Below, one piece after another: positions 33,110 to 43,564 of a stretch of 64,000 nt of DNA. Both the position numbers and the translations under genes were made by a program. Within the stretch, counting starts at the first letter, position 1, and each line of letters starts with the position of its first letter. The notes beneath the pieces were generated by a model. That model searched no databases and had not been told where the DNA came from. It worked only from the letters and a program-made list of their open reading frames with translations. The stretch is from Coprinopsis marcescibilis (lineage: Eukaryota > Basidiomycota > Agaricomycetes > Agaricales > Psathyrellaceae): the NCBI GenBank assembly GCA_004369085.1, contig ML210181.1:124001-188000 (forward strand), written 5' to 3'.

Positions 33110-34392
33110 ATGGCCACCAAACTCGAGTATGAGGGTCAAGGAAAGGGAATGCAGGGGTTCAAATACTTGCCCGCCTGGGAGGAGCTGTGTCAAATCATGC
33201 GCGATATCAGTCCACGGACTTACGAAGCCCTCAGGAACTTGAAGTACATTCCTATGCCAAGTGCACGCAGTCTGAGGTGTGTTGTTTCTCTGGATTGTTC
33301 TTGAGCTCGGAAAGCTGAAATCGTACACATGGAGAATGAAACATGCTCGGGAACCAAAATTCCCACTTGGAATCAGCGAGGAGACCTTCAACCTTGTTGC
33401 TGAACAACTGAAGGATCTCGACTACAGTGGTCATGTTGCGCTCAGTTGCGACGACACAAAGCTGCTCCCTTCCTATCGCCTTTACTGGGACGACAAGGAA
33501 CAGACGTACATGCTAATTGGAGGTGACCAAGGCCCTCTGAGGGTAGCAAATGCGGAGGAAGTGGACCAAGCTCTCAAGGATGCGAGTTCATCTAAGGCTA
33601 CCAAGGTGCGAGTGGAATACACTATGTCACACCTTCAGGAAAATGCTGATCATTCTTTCCAGCAGGTCTGGCTCTGGTGTCTCAACCTGCCGTCGCCAAT
33701 TAGCGACAAACTTGGCGTAGAAACCCTCTTCTCTCTGCTGCAAACAATACTGGACGGCCTTATCGACAAAGGCATCCATGTGGTTTCATATAGGTTGAAT
33801 GCTCTGTTCAACAAAAGCTCTTCAAGTTGCGCAAGCCAATGTCATACACCATACGATCGCCTACACCCAACGTCCTGACACTGTTGTCCCCTATATTATT
33901 TACCGCGGACAGGCCATCACTATTGTTCAAGACTCAAAGCATTGCTTGAAAACTCTTCGCAACAACCTGTTGTCAAGCGCTCGGCTTCTCATTTTCGGTG
34001 ATTGGATTGCAGCATACCAGCACATTCGGCAGATGATTGATGAACAGGGGAGCCCTATCTACAAGCGCAATGTCGAAAAACTTGATCGTCAAGACGACAA
34101 CACAGCAACTCGACTTTTCTCCGCTGACGTCCTCCAGTACCTCATCGATCACCACCTCGACAACTCATTGGGCGATATCGTGTATTTTATCGTGTTTGGA
34201 GAGCTTATCGATGCATATCAAATCCGAACCATGTCCCATGCCGACCGCGTTCACCTTGCGTTACGAGCCCGTTACTTCCTGGATACATGGGACGCTTTCC
34301 TCGACGTCGCTGGTTATCCCAAGAACAAGTACCACATCTCCAGCCAAGCCCGCGACATTCTCAACATCGTAGCGCTATCAAGAGCGACCTGA
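33110..34392 (+). pseudogene. Decayed transposase-like gene of a mushroom-specific family
   Basis: The first part splices plausibly: ALRNLKYIPMPSARSLR, then HAREPKFPLGISEETFNLVA, HVALSCDDTKLLPSYRLYWD, and, after an intron at about 33605-33665, VWLWCLNLPSPISDKLGVET. At about 33790-33870 the frame shifts, leaving SVQQKLFKLRKP in one frame and PDTVVPYIIYRGQAITIVQD in another. A continuous block follows (SKHCLKTLRNNLLSSARLLI, RNVEKLDRQDDNTATRLFSA, RARYFLDTWDAFLDVAGYPK) until a stop at 34392, where family members continue. The string DRQDD-ATRLFSA with HADRV-ALRARYFLD is what I associate with a transposase-like family in Agaricomycetes. I infer an inactive, frameshifted copy. Confidence 0.6.
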
Positions 34393-35060
34393 ACCACAAT
34401 AGTCTCCCTCTGCTCGGCTATACAGAAGGGGACTGGGATATCCACAACATTTCAAACATCCCATCTGTTCTCAAAGAGATCATCGAGCACCTCTGGTACG
34501 CGACGCGGTTCGTCGTGGATCACACCGTCGAAGCCGCCTATGACCAAGTTGGGGCCACACACATGGCTCTCATCAGAGAGGTGATCTTTGCGAAGGCCCG
34601 CATGGTGTTGGAGGCGACAGTGTCGCTTGGCACAGTCATTGACATGGCACCCCTGCGGAAATGGTTCACGGTAAGATCCAATCAACTCTTTCTGAGCGCA
34701 TGATTCTAATATCAACTTAAGGATTCACCAAACAGGAACCATGCCCTGGATACACCAGCCCTCCAGGAGTTCGCAAAGTCGCTGTACGATATCTCTAGTT
34801 GCCTTGAAGATGCAGGGCGTGGTGGAGAAGCTCTTCCGGCGGCTCGAGAAGCAGCTTCGATTCGTCGACATCTCGCCATGGTCGATTCCAGCACGCTGGC
34901 ACAAAGCACTTTATCACTTTCTTTGCGCCTAGTCTCGAAATGCTTGATGGCGAGGAAACAGTACCAGGATGCTCTCGACTGCATCAAAGAGGCCGAGTCA
35001 ATATCCCGTCAAATAGCCCAGGTCAATTCCACCGAGTTAGATCCTGCGATGGAAAGCGAA
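34393..35060 (+). pseudogene. TPR fragment, probably from a NACHT/TPR STAND protein
   Basis: One frame (34731-35020) encodes LQEFAKSLYDISSCLEDAGR, EALPAAREAASIRRHLAMVD, STLAQSTLSLSLRLVSKC and YQDALDCIKEAESISRQIAQ. These are two adjacent tetratricopeptide units of the type that follow NACHT or NB-ARC domains in fungal STAND proteins. Upstream (34400-34700) a helical stretch (LLGYTEGDWDIHNISNIPSV) is in another frame. The TPR frame closes soon after 35040 without a known end. It looks like a fragment left by rearrangement. Confidence 0.5.
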
Positions 35061-35389
35061 GGTTCTCATCGCCCTCAATCTTCCGCACGATGCCATTCGC
35101 GTTTGTGGGGAAGCGGTAGAGATAGATTTGCAGGTCCCTCTCGGCGGCAAACACCTCCGAGGTCAAATCCGAATTAGGGTATACCTCTTTGCGCAGGCTT
35201 GGCATCTCAGCGAGTGCCAAAGGTATCTTGAAGGGGTTGGCCTGTTTGTGAAAATTATTTGTTAAGGTACTAGGGGACCGCGGTGACGGAAAGCCACTCG
35301 GGAGCCAGATAGGACAGGCGGGCAATTTTCGTACAGGTGAGCTCAGATATGCCTGGAAGGTCGTCGACCTAACTGAATAGTATTGATCT

Positions 35390-36230
35390 GCAGAGGTATT
35401 CTCAAGAGCAAGGATTGTCAAGCTGCAAGATGCTCAAATGTCCGTTGCTGAGCGGGACGTCCATCACAAGCAGAATATACCAAACATTTACCAAAACATC
35501 AACAGTACGCCTTTTCTCCCAATTAGCAGGTGTACCATTACTCACACGGCTGGGACAGACGTTGCAGTCGACATCAACGAAGCCCTGCGACGTCTACCAG
35601 ACCCGCTGGGGTCCTCTTGGGAACCAAGTCAGGCTTGTCTCTCTGGCACGCGTGTTTTGCATCTGGAGGAGATATCCTCCTGGATACACAGCCTATCTGC
35701 GGAAGCCTTCATAGTCGCAAGCTCTGCTGGGAGCGGAAAGACCGCGATTGCAAACACTGTGTGCCAGGAGGCGCACACGGATGGCCATCTGGTTGCAAGC
35801 TTCTTCTTCAAGCAGACGGGAGGACAGTCGACTTCGCGCAACATGATGGCAGCAATAATTCACGGACTATGTGCAATTAATGAGCAGGTCAGACGGTGTA
35901 TTGGGGAAGCACTTTTCAAGGACATCACGTTGGCATATGCGCCCATCGATCGCCAATTCGAAGAGGTCATCCTCCCTGCTTGCAAACTCCTCCCCCGGAT
36001 GATCGACCGTTTGTCGTGACAATCGGTGGTCTCGATGAAGCTCGAGATGCCCTCCTTCTGAATCTCATACGTGATTGTATCCCCCTCTCCTCCCCCTACC
36101 GTTCCGCTTTCTCCTCACCACTCGGCCCGAAAAGTCAATTCTGCAACATTTCGACCACCGCCAAATGTCTACTATGGTACCGACCCAGGACAATAAACCT
36201 AATTACAAAAAAAAAAAAAGGCAGTCACCG
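35390..36230 (+). pseudogene. Broken NACHT P-loop NTPase
   Basis: NACHT proteins are fungal STAND sensors used in non-self recognition and cell death. This copy keeps an N-terminal linker (RRLPDPLGSSWEPS, CLSGTRVLHLEEISSWI), a Walker A motif in SSAGSGKTAIANTV (about 35715-35760), and ASFFFKQTGGQST. The frame ends at 36019, yet the Walker B region FVVTIGGLDEARDALL follows at once in a different frame. A third frame then carries PFRFLLTTRPEKSILQHFD. At least two frameshifts separate these pieces, so I read it as a pseudogene. It ends near a 13-nt A run (about 36207). Confidence 0.75.
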
Positions 36231-36274
36231 TTGATGACGAGCCAACGATCCTGTCGCATCGAGCAGCCTCGCGA

Positions 36275-36364
36275 TAGCGGAGGGAGCAAGGTCAGATTCG
36301 TATTTGAGAGTCTCAGCGCGTATTTACTACAAAATCTAATATAATCGTCCAATCCCACTACTAC
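36275..36364 (+). repeat. Imperfect direct repeat, copy A
   Basis: It starts with tagcggagggagcaaggt and ends with a conserved aatcccactacta. The same layout recurs at 36444-36556 with scattered substitutions and an insertion. Confidence 0.7.
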
Positions 36365-36443
36365 AACGTTAGCTGAGTATTCCGAAGATGAATATGAGCC
36401 CGAAGATTCAAGCCCCAAACGAACATGGAAATGAAAGAAAAAA

Positions 36444-36556
36444 TAGCGGAGGGAGCAAGGTCGAATCTGCATTCAAGACTCTCGGCACGTATCTATCAAG
36501 TACATCCAGTGTGGCATAGCCACACATAATCTAATGTAATTGTCGATCCCACTACT
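36444..36556 (+). repeat. Imperfect direct repeat, copy B
   Basis: Second copy of the 36275-36364 unit. The first 18 nt are identical (tagcggagggagcaaggt). The middle matches with substitutions (attcaagactctcggcacg against atttgagagtctcagcgcg), and the end keeps taatctaatgtaattgtcg and cccactact. About 23 nt longer than copy A, with extra sequence around 36500-36525. Confidence 0.7.
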
Positions 36557-36564
36557 GAACCACC

Positions 36565-38394
36565 ATCCAGCGCTCTGCGCTCTGCAAGAGTGCGAGAGCT
36601 TTACCGTCCATACACCGGAATCTGTCGGACCGTCGGCAATCAAAGCAAGGTCTCGTCAAGGCGGGGACCAGCTTGAACCTGAACAGCGATAATCCGACTA
36701 CCATGCAGCCAGATAGCAAAAGGGTGCTGACAGCAGCGGACGGGGACAGTCAGGCAGCCGACAACAAGTTACTCACCAGGTATGACTACCCTATGCGGCC
36801 CGTTGCTCGAGATCCCTGTGCCAAATGCTGACATTCCCCAAGCACCCCTCTTGATCCCACATCGCAACTGGGGCACTTCGGCGCTCGTGTTCGACCTTCA
36901 AGCTCTTCTGCGACTCGGACATTGGCCCTCGAAACTTCCCCTTCACCGGACACGCCGAAAAAGCGTAATCGCGCTGCCAGTGATTCCCCCAATGCTGATG
37001 GAATGCAGGTTGATGCCCTGACGAGCAAAGATGGATTCATCGAGTCTCTACGCGATAGATGGACATCTTGGAAGTGAGTACAAATCGGTGAAGGTCTTTC
37101 TTGCTGCCATACTCACACTAGTCAGAATATCAATCGAAGTAAAGGTGAACATCAACAATCAAGCAAACGTCGGACGACAACCTACCAAATTGCTGCCTGC
37201 AGTTGCCTCGATCGTCATGCTCGCAGCTGGTCTCGCAATCGGTGTCGGAACGGCTAGATTTCTACGAACCACTGCCCTCAAACAAGCCACCCTCAAACAA
37301 ACTGCAGTTTTTGACTACGTCGATAAACGCCAACGCTTGAGACGCGGCCAAGTCTCTCGAACCCGATGCCCCACCCGCCCCATTAAGCCATTGAAATGAG
37401 TTCTCGCGACCCATCTCGCGTTTTCGCCCTTCAAGTTGCTCGACTCAACCATCGTACCATCGTACCGTCTCGCACATTGTTTACCAGTCATGCCGACTCG
37501 GATAGGCCAAACCGCCAAGGCGCCGAATTATCCCCATCCCTCCTCGCTTTCTTTCCGTTTTCGGCTGTCTTACACGCTACCAGTTGCTATATATCTTGCT
37601 GTATTTGCTGTAATCTTGCTCTTGTACCCTCCCGCATCATCTTTACTTAACATATATCACCCTGTGTATTAAACTAACCCCCAATCTGTTATACGGTTTT
37701 GAAAGTCTCGGTCCACGGTGTTTTATTCCCTCCCACTGCAGGTATGTCCTTTTTCTCAACTTAAAGTTCGGAAATCAACAGTGTCATGATGTCCTTTACT
37801 ATACGTGATGGTCATTAACATACAAGCGCAGGTAAAATTTTACCAGTAGGTGGTATGTGTATATTCTTATACCGTTCATCAACAGACTTACAGTAACTAT
37901 TCTTTCAATACATGTGCAGGTATTTACTTATCAATAGCATCTCTTGCTGAAGTCATGTTGCTATTGTTACCTCTGGCTGACGCATTGTGATATACCCAGA
38001 TATCACCTGGTCAGGCTCTTAACTTTTTGAACAGCCTTAATGTAACCTTACCATACTTTGCCATTTAAGCTCACAATTATAATTAATTACCACAACTTGG
38101 CCAGTCCTGGCCTTGAATGATTTGATTTTTCCTTGCATGATCGTGGGAATCATGATGGCCCAGACGACCAGCCCTTATCGGCTCTAAAAACGTTTCCTGA
38201 TGCTATTCAACCCACGCGCATCTGGATATCCTCTGCCGATAGAACTCCCTAGAACTCCCAGAGAATTCTAACACACTTATTCTTATTCATTATATCCTGT
38301 CGACACTTTCGGTCCTGTCAGCCCGTATGTCGAACCTGCATCAAATTCCTTTATATGGGCTATATGTTGGCTATTCTGTCTGTCACGGAGGATA
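36565..38394. other. Gene-poor, AT-rich stretch with a coding-like fragment
   Basis: No complete gene. A plus-strand frame ending at the stop at about 37074-37076 encodes roughly 80 residues (including DTPKKRNRAASDSPNADGMQ). It lacks an upstream ATG, so it may be a last exon or a relic. A frame at 37031-37399 contains a hydrophobic stretch (VASIVMLAAGLAIGVG), but its start and context are unclear. The region 37680-38390 is AT-rich with no coding signal. Confidence 0.35.
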
Positions 38395-39379
38395 TCACCA
38401 CGGCGCAATCTGTCCATCGTAACACAGCAGCGATCTCACTTTATCCGCTGTGAGGTTCTTGGTCAACATGACTACCGCTTCAGCTGATTCTCTAGCAGTG
38501 ATGTACGGCAAATCTGGAGTGGTGATCATCACGTATTCCTTTACCCCTTCTCCCATTTGTGTCCTGACCCAACCTGGAGCAGGCCTTACTGTCAACGTAC
38601 GAGCCGATTCAAATCGTGACCCACCTGGGTGCACACAAGCCATCATGATCCCTTTGTCTGCCACGCTAGCCCCCCACTTCAGCATCATCCTGGCAGTTTC
38701 GGCCAATCTGAATTAGCGACCACGGGACTGCTATTATTAAGTCTACGTCATGGCTCACATGTTCATCGCTGCTTTGGAAGCACAGTAGGCAGGGCTTAGT
38801 AAAGGCCACTTTCTCGACAATTCCAAGGACGACCCGGCCGACGACATGCACAAAACCGTTTTCTTCGCTGAACGTTCGATCAGCGGAAGGAAAGGTTTAA
38901 TCAATCGGATAACATCGACGGTATATAGCTTGATTTCCTTCAGAAAAAGATCGAGGTCACTGCGGAGAAACATTAAGTATCAGTAAGGACTAAGCAACCT
39001 CAATGGACTTAGGAAAATTTGCTCACAGATCCTCGAAGGCGGTCAAGGGCTGAAGGTTCGTTCCGGCGTTGCTTATGAAATGGTCCAACCCGTCGGGCAG
39101 CAGTGGTTCGATCTCCCTTGCAACCCTCTGCGCGTCTTCTGCGTTCGTTGTGTCCAGTTCGAGTACAACCAAACGGTCTTGGGTATACTTATCGCAGAGT
39201 TTCTGTAGCTCTGGTCGAGGCAGGTTTCGCGATGTCGCTACGACAAAATTGGACGGATCGCCAAGCTTGAATCGTTATTACTCTCAAGGCCGTCTGGTAA
39301 AGTAAACGGGACTTACTAGAAACGTAACAATCCCAAGGCCTATGCCTCGACTTGATCCAGTAACCACCCAGCTGGGCAT
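38395..39379 (-). CDS. Short-chain dehydrogenase/reductase (SDR)
   Basis: NAD(P)-dependent oxidoreductase of the classical SDR type; substrate unknown. Five exons (39379-39317, 39265-39027, 38959-38759, 38707-38625, 38573-38395) sum to 255 codons, giving 254 aa, the usual size. The Rossmann glycine motif is TGSSRGIG near residue 8. SNAGTN replaces the classical NNAG. The catalytic triad is seen as CMSSAGS (Ser) and SPAYCASKAA (Tyr-x3-Lys). HPGWVRTQMG follows the active site as in carbonyl-reductase-like SDRs. The fourth intron must be removed to restore HPGWVRT; reading through it keeps the frame but inserts 17 residues, so intron retention is possible. No neighbouring gene defines its pathway, although an oxygenase-like gene lies 4 kb away. 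Confidence 0.9.
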
Positions 39380-41361
39380 GCCGCACTCAAGGGCAAGGCA
39401 GTGAGAGGATGTGACTGAAGGCAGAATCCGTTACTGCACTTACCCATAGCCACCTTAAATACTATATACCGCGAATCTTTACAGGATGATGGCCATCTTC
39501 ACGTTCATTCCCGGCAACAGAAGCAATTCGACGATATCATCATGAGCTCTATTCGCCTCGCAATCGTGACTGGCTCCCACTAACTACAGCAACCTTTCGG
39601 ATCTTAATTTAGTGTGCACCATGGCCCATCTCGGAGACTGCAGCGTACGAACTGCTCCGTGATACCTTACTTTACTTGGTAGCGTAAATCTATTTGACAA
39701 CTCGGCGAGGGCTTTGCAGACTTTTCCTCCTGAAGTTGCCATCGTGAATAAACATTGAAGTCGGAAACCGACTCTTCGATAACGTCCAAGACCTCGCATC
39801 GAAAAAGGTTCGACAGCTATCTGGATTAACAGGCCATTATTATCCCTTTCCCGTCACTAGTATAGCTTATATGGATCTCAACAGCCCTGTTATTAGTTCC
39901 AAGTTATCGGGGTCTCGGATGTGCGGCTGCTGATTACAAGTTATTAAGCGCAGGCTTAGACACTATGGAAGCCAGAATCAAAGCTTCTAGCGATCCGGAC
40001 GAAGCGACAGACAATAAGCGCAGCCCAGAGCTCTTTCTGCGACACGGCGTCTGAGGATGGCTCAGTTCTTAGGGGGCTAATCATAGATTAGGTCTTAGAA
40101 TGAAGAATGGAATGGGGTTGAAAGTGAACTTTGACTCTTCTTATAGGCCAACTGGGCATGGTACGATAATGCGCATCAATAAAAGCATCATCATCATGTG
40201 TACGTTTGGTGTACGTAACTCAGCTCGCACGACAGTCAGTCACCCGGAACGGTCCTCAAAAGTTTTCGGAACATGCACTGTCGCAACTTTCACTGTGACT
40301 TATGGTATCCTGCACGGAGTGCATACTAGCGTTTGGACCGACTAAACTAAGTCATCTGCCAACCTATGTACGAACAGAGTCCGAAGCAGTGGGATAGGAG
40401 TCAAATTTGAATCCCACGGGAATTGACGTAAGCATCAATGTTCTGATTTCTCAAGATTTCTCACCGCTCCTTCTTGAGTAGATTCGACAGCGTTTACAGT
40501 GTTTTGCATAATTGCAACTCGTTGATGTGACGCGGAAACTGCCGTGTCACGCTCCTGCCGCTCGGCACGGCTAGTTCTCACGCCAAGTGACGCTGCGAAA
40601 TCTTGAGCCAACTGCCAGAACAGCGTCGAATCCGATTTCCAACAAATGAGACTCCGTCGGGGATGCGACGGGAAACGCTTTGCTTGTTTACATACTTGAG
40701 CCAAATCTACAGCCTCCCCATCTCGGAGCGTCGAGGCTTTAGGGCTTTGACAATCACGCCCCAGAGCACACTGTAACCAGCGCTGCTCCTCATTCTCCAT
40801 TGTAACGCGTCAAAGGCCGTAGCTGATCACAGCAAAAAAAGTCCCATCTCCTCGGTGTAGTTTTGTTTCCACATATGTGAGGGGGATGGAGGGCAGGGTA
40901 GGATAGGCCATTCTCCATACGCAAACTCAATATTTAGAAGTTTGAACCGTTGAACACGACTGTTCATTCAACGATGCAGTACAGGCCGAAGCGTGACATC
41001 AGTCACAAATGATGGCAACAATGGTTTGAATGAATTTCGTTGTGCAAGCCATTATGCAAAACACTGTAATGAATTCCACTCACATCTAAATCGACTCGAC
41101 TGGTTAAATCCTTTTGCGCACGTTTTACGGTCAATTCATGGTATACCTGGTCTCATATACCTAGAACTGTACTTCTGTCTACTCGTAGCGCCCAAGCTAC
41201 TAACAGCTGGAAGCAATGTTCGTGGTCTCAAGATGTCAATTCAGGTTAGCGGGTGTAGCGCGTAGCCTGGTGCGACACTCACATAGCCTCGTTATCGGTA
41301 AGCTGAACTGTACAGATGTAGTTATCCTACTCTAAACCATAATTCTACAGACCAGAAAGAG
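39380..41361. other. Intergenic region with one doubtful open frame
   Basis: Almost 2 kb between the SDR and the divergent pseudokinase gene. An intact ATG-initiated frame of 121 codons exists on the minus strand at 40435-40800. It has no recognisable domain and no splice support, so I do not call it a gene with confidence. The rest shows nothing coding. Confidence 0.35.
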
Positions 41362-43148
41362 ATGTTCTCAGTAACACAGGTACGTTGGCTGTACAACGAA
41401 GAGAAACGTAGGTGCACTACCGTCAGCAACTGTGCGTCCCAACTCACGAATATCTTGAAGAGAGAGCTGTTCGCTACGTCCCATTCAACATTCAAGCCCT
41501 CGTCGACGTCGGGTTGGACGTTGCTGACGCAGACGAGTGTGTTTCTCTGCGGAAGATTTCAGACGGTCGGTCTTAAATTGTCTTTATCTCCCCGTTTATG
41601 CCTTCAACCATCTCTCAGGAGTGTCCGGTCGAGCTTTTGAACTCAAGTTTGACAATGGAGCTGAGCTCGTTGCAAAGATACCCTACCCAACAGCCGGTCC
41701 CAAGCACCTCGCGACAGCAAGCGAGGTAGCAACCATGGATTTTGTCCGCACTGAGCTTGGGCTGCCCGTTCCTATTGTGCGAGCATGGTCCTCCATACCT
41801 GAATCAACACCTGTTGGGGCTGAATACATCATGTGGGATAAGATTCCTGGCGCTCCGTTGTCTACATTGGACCAAATTGGTGCTGCACTTCCATTGGAGC
41901 AGGATCCTTTTACCAGCAAGCAGGTTCTTTCCGGCATGCAGCGTGTCGAATCAAAGCTATACAATTTCTCATTCTCCTACATTGGCAGCATATATTACAA
42001 GCAGGACGTGCCGGAAATACATCGGCGCCCTCTGAGTAGGTATGTTACCAATCCCAACATGGAGCGCTTTTGCATTGGGCCCTCTGTCGACGTGGAATTT
42101 TGGAGATCAGGAAGAGCCGCTCTCCCTGTCGATCGCGGGCCATGTGCGTGGGTTAGATGCGCTACGTTCAACCTACACACACTTATCAGTTCTATAGGGT
42201 CGACTAAACACTCCTGTTACAAGGCACTCCTTGACTTGGCACGATCCTCTTTGGATATTGCAAAATCTGACCCCTCGATGCACCAGCAGTACTCCGCCAT
42301 TCTTTCCAACTACGAGGAGATACTATCTTATCTTGCCGACCCAGAGGGTCAAGCAAACATACTCTGGCACGAGTTACCTGCCTCCGCCATCATTGTTGAC
42401 CACACCAGTACACCAAGCAGCTTTTCAGGCGTCGTAAACTGGAGGAACCTCACAGTGTTGCCATATTTCATCCCACTATCCGAGCCTAATGTCTACTTCC
42501 GGTTTCCGCATCCTCTCATTGACGAATCCGATCCAGATAATCCGCGGATATCTGAAGAGCTCGACAAGGATCACGATGACTCCACTGGGCGGATTGTACA
42601 GCTGGCGTTACGAAATGCATTGCGCGCAAAGCAACATCGAGACCATGTTAGCAAAACCGACCCGAAGCTCGCCCGCGATATCTTCTCGGGTCGTGACACC
42701 GAAGATGCAAGTTCAATCCAAGCCTTGAGGGAGCTCTCCGCCTTCTCGGAGGCAGTTACACACCACGACGGTGAAGGCGCATTGTCTGCGCTCCGCATGG
42801 CCCTTTTCGTGTCGAAGGGAATTTACGGCCGGGATGTCGGACCCCGAGCTCTTGAAGAGTGGCCTCTCCCAGACATTGAAAAGGAAGAGTTGGTGAAAAG
42901 TGTACGGGAGCTACTTCTACTTCGCCAACGCATTCAACTCGAATCGGATATGTTCGCCCAAATAGGAGTTTCTGCCAAAGCTGATGATGGTACCACAGGC
43001 AGACTATGAAGCGGCGGTCACCGCAATGGAAGGTTTGCGGGCTCAGCTCACCGAAGAACTAGAAACCCCGGAAGATAGGGAGTGTTTCGAGAAGGTGTGG
43101 CCATTCCGGGAAGGTAAACTTGCATTGAGCGCCGAGTCGTGTCATTGA
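41362..43148 (+). pseudogene. AIM9/APH-like pseudokinase, frameshifted near the 3' end
   Basis: Belongs to the fungal aminoglycoside-phosphotransferase-like family that includes mitochondrial AIM9. Exons 41362-41407, 41461-41565 and 41619 onward give RWLYNEEKR, YVPFNIQALVDVG, FDNGAELVAKIPYPTAGPKH and SEVATMDFVRTELGLPVP. These match the N-lobe. The catalytic loop, normally H-x-D-L-x3-N, reads WHELPASAII, so the catalytic Asp and the Asn are gone. The metal-binding Asp (IIDW) reads VVNW. The open frame stops at 43009. In another frame, VPQADYEAAVTAMEGL through KVWPFREGKL continues the family's C-terminus to a stop at 43148. A one-base loss near 42989 would explain this. It is either a decayed gene or a pseudokinase shortened by about 50 residues. 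Confidence 0.8.
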
Positions 43149-43564
43149 CAATCGTCATATACGGCCTTTACTACTTGGCCATTTGGTTATTTAAATTAAC
43201 GATATATTACTACTTACACACTCAATTACGACTTGTTTGTTTCTGCAGCCTAGGGTTAGGATATCTTGAGGTTGCATAGTTCTCTCGCCGTCAAGAAAAC
43301 CAAATTCATTTCCAGTGGGGTTGAGTTAGTCACGCACCCCAGGGACAATTTCGCAGGGCATCAATGATCAATACATCTGGGTACTTATACGCAATGTGTA
43401 TTACACCCAGGCTCCTGGATTCAATTATTTCCCAGGTATTGTGCTGCGGAAAGGCAAAACCCCATAAAAGCGAAATGATCTGCTGGCAAGGTATATAGTA
43501 GACCCATCATACCCTTGCCTCCATTCATTCAACTCATTCAAGCTGTGGGAGACTACCATTCGGC
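43149..43564. promoter_or_regulatory. Spacer upstream of the MpaB-like gene
   Basis: It carries the promoter of the next gene; no TATA box stands out. A pyrimidine-rich, ATTCA-containing leader precedes the ATG at 43565. No coding region is seen. Confidence 0.35.

Noticed and set aside
40435..40800. 121-codon minus-strand frame as a gene
   Set aside because: No domain, no splice support, and isolated in a gene-poor stretch; kept only as a doubtful frame.
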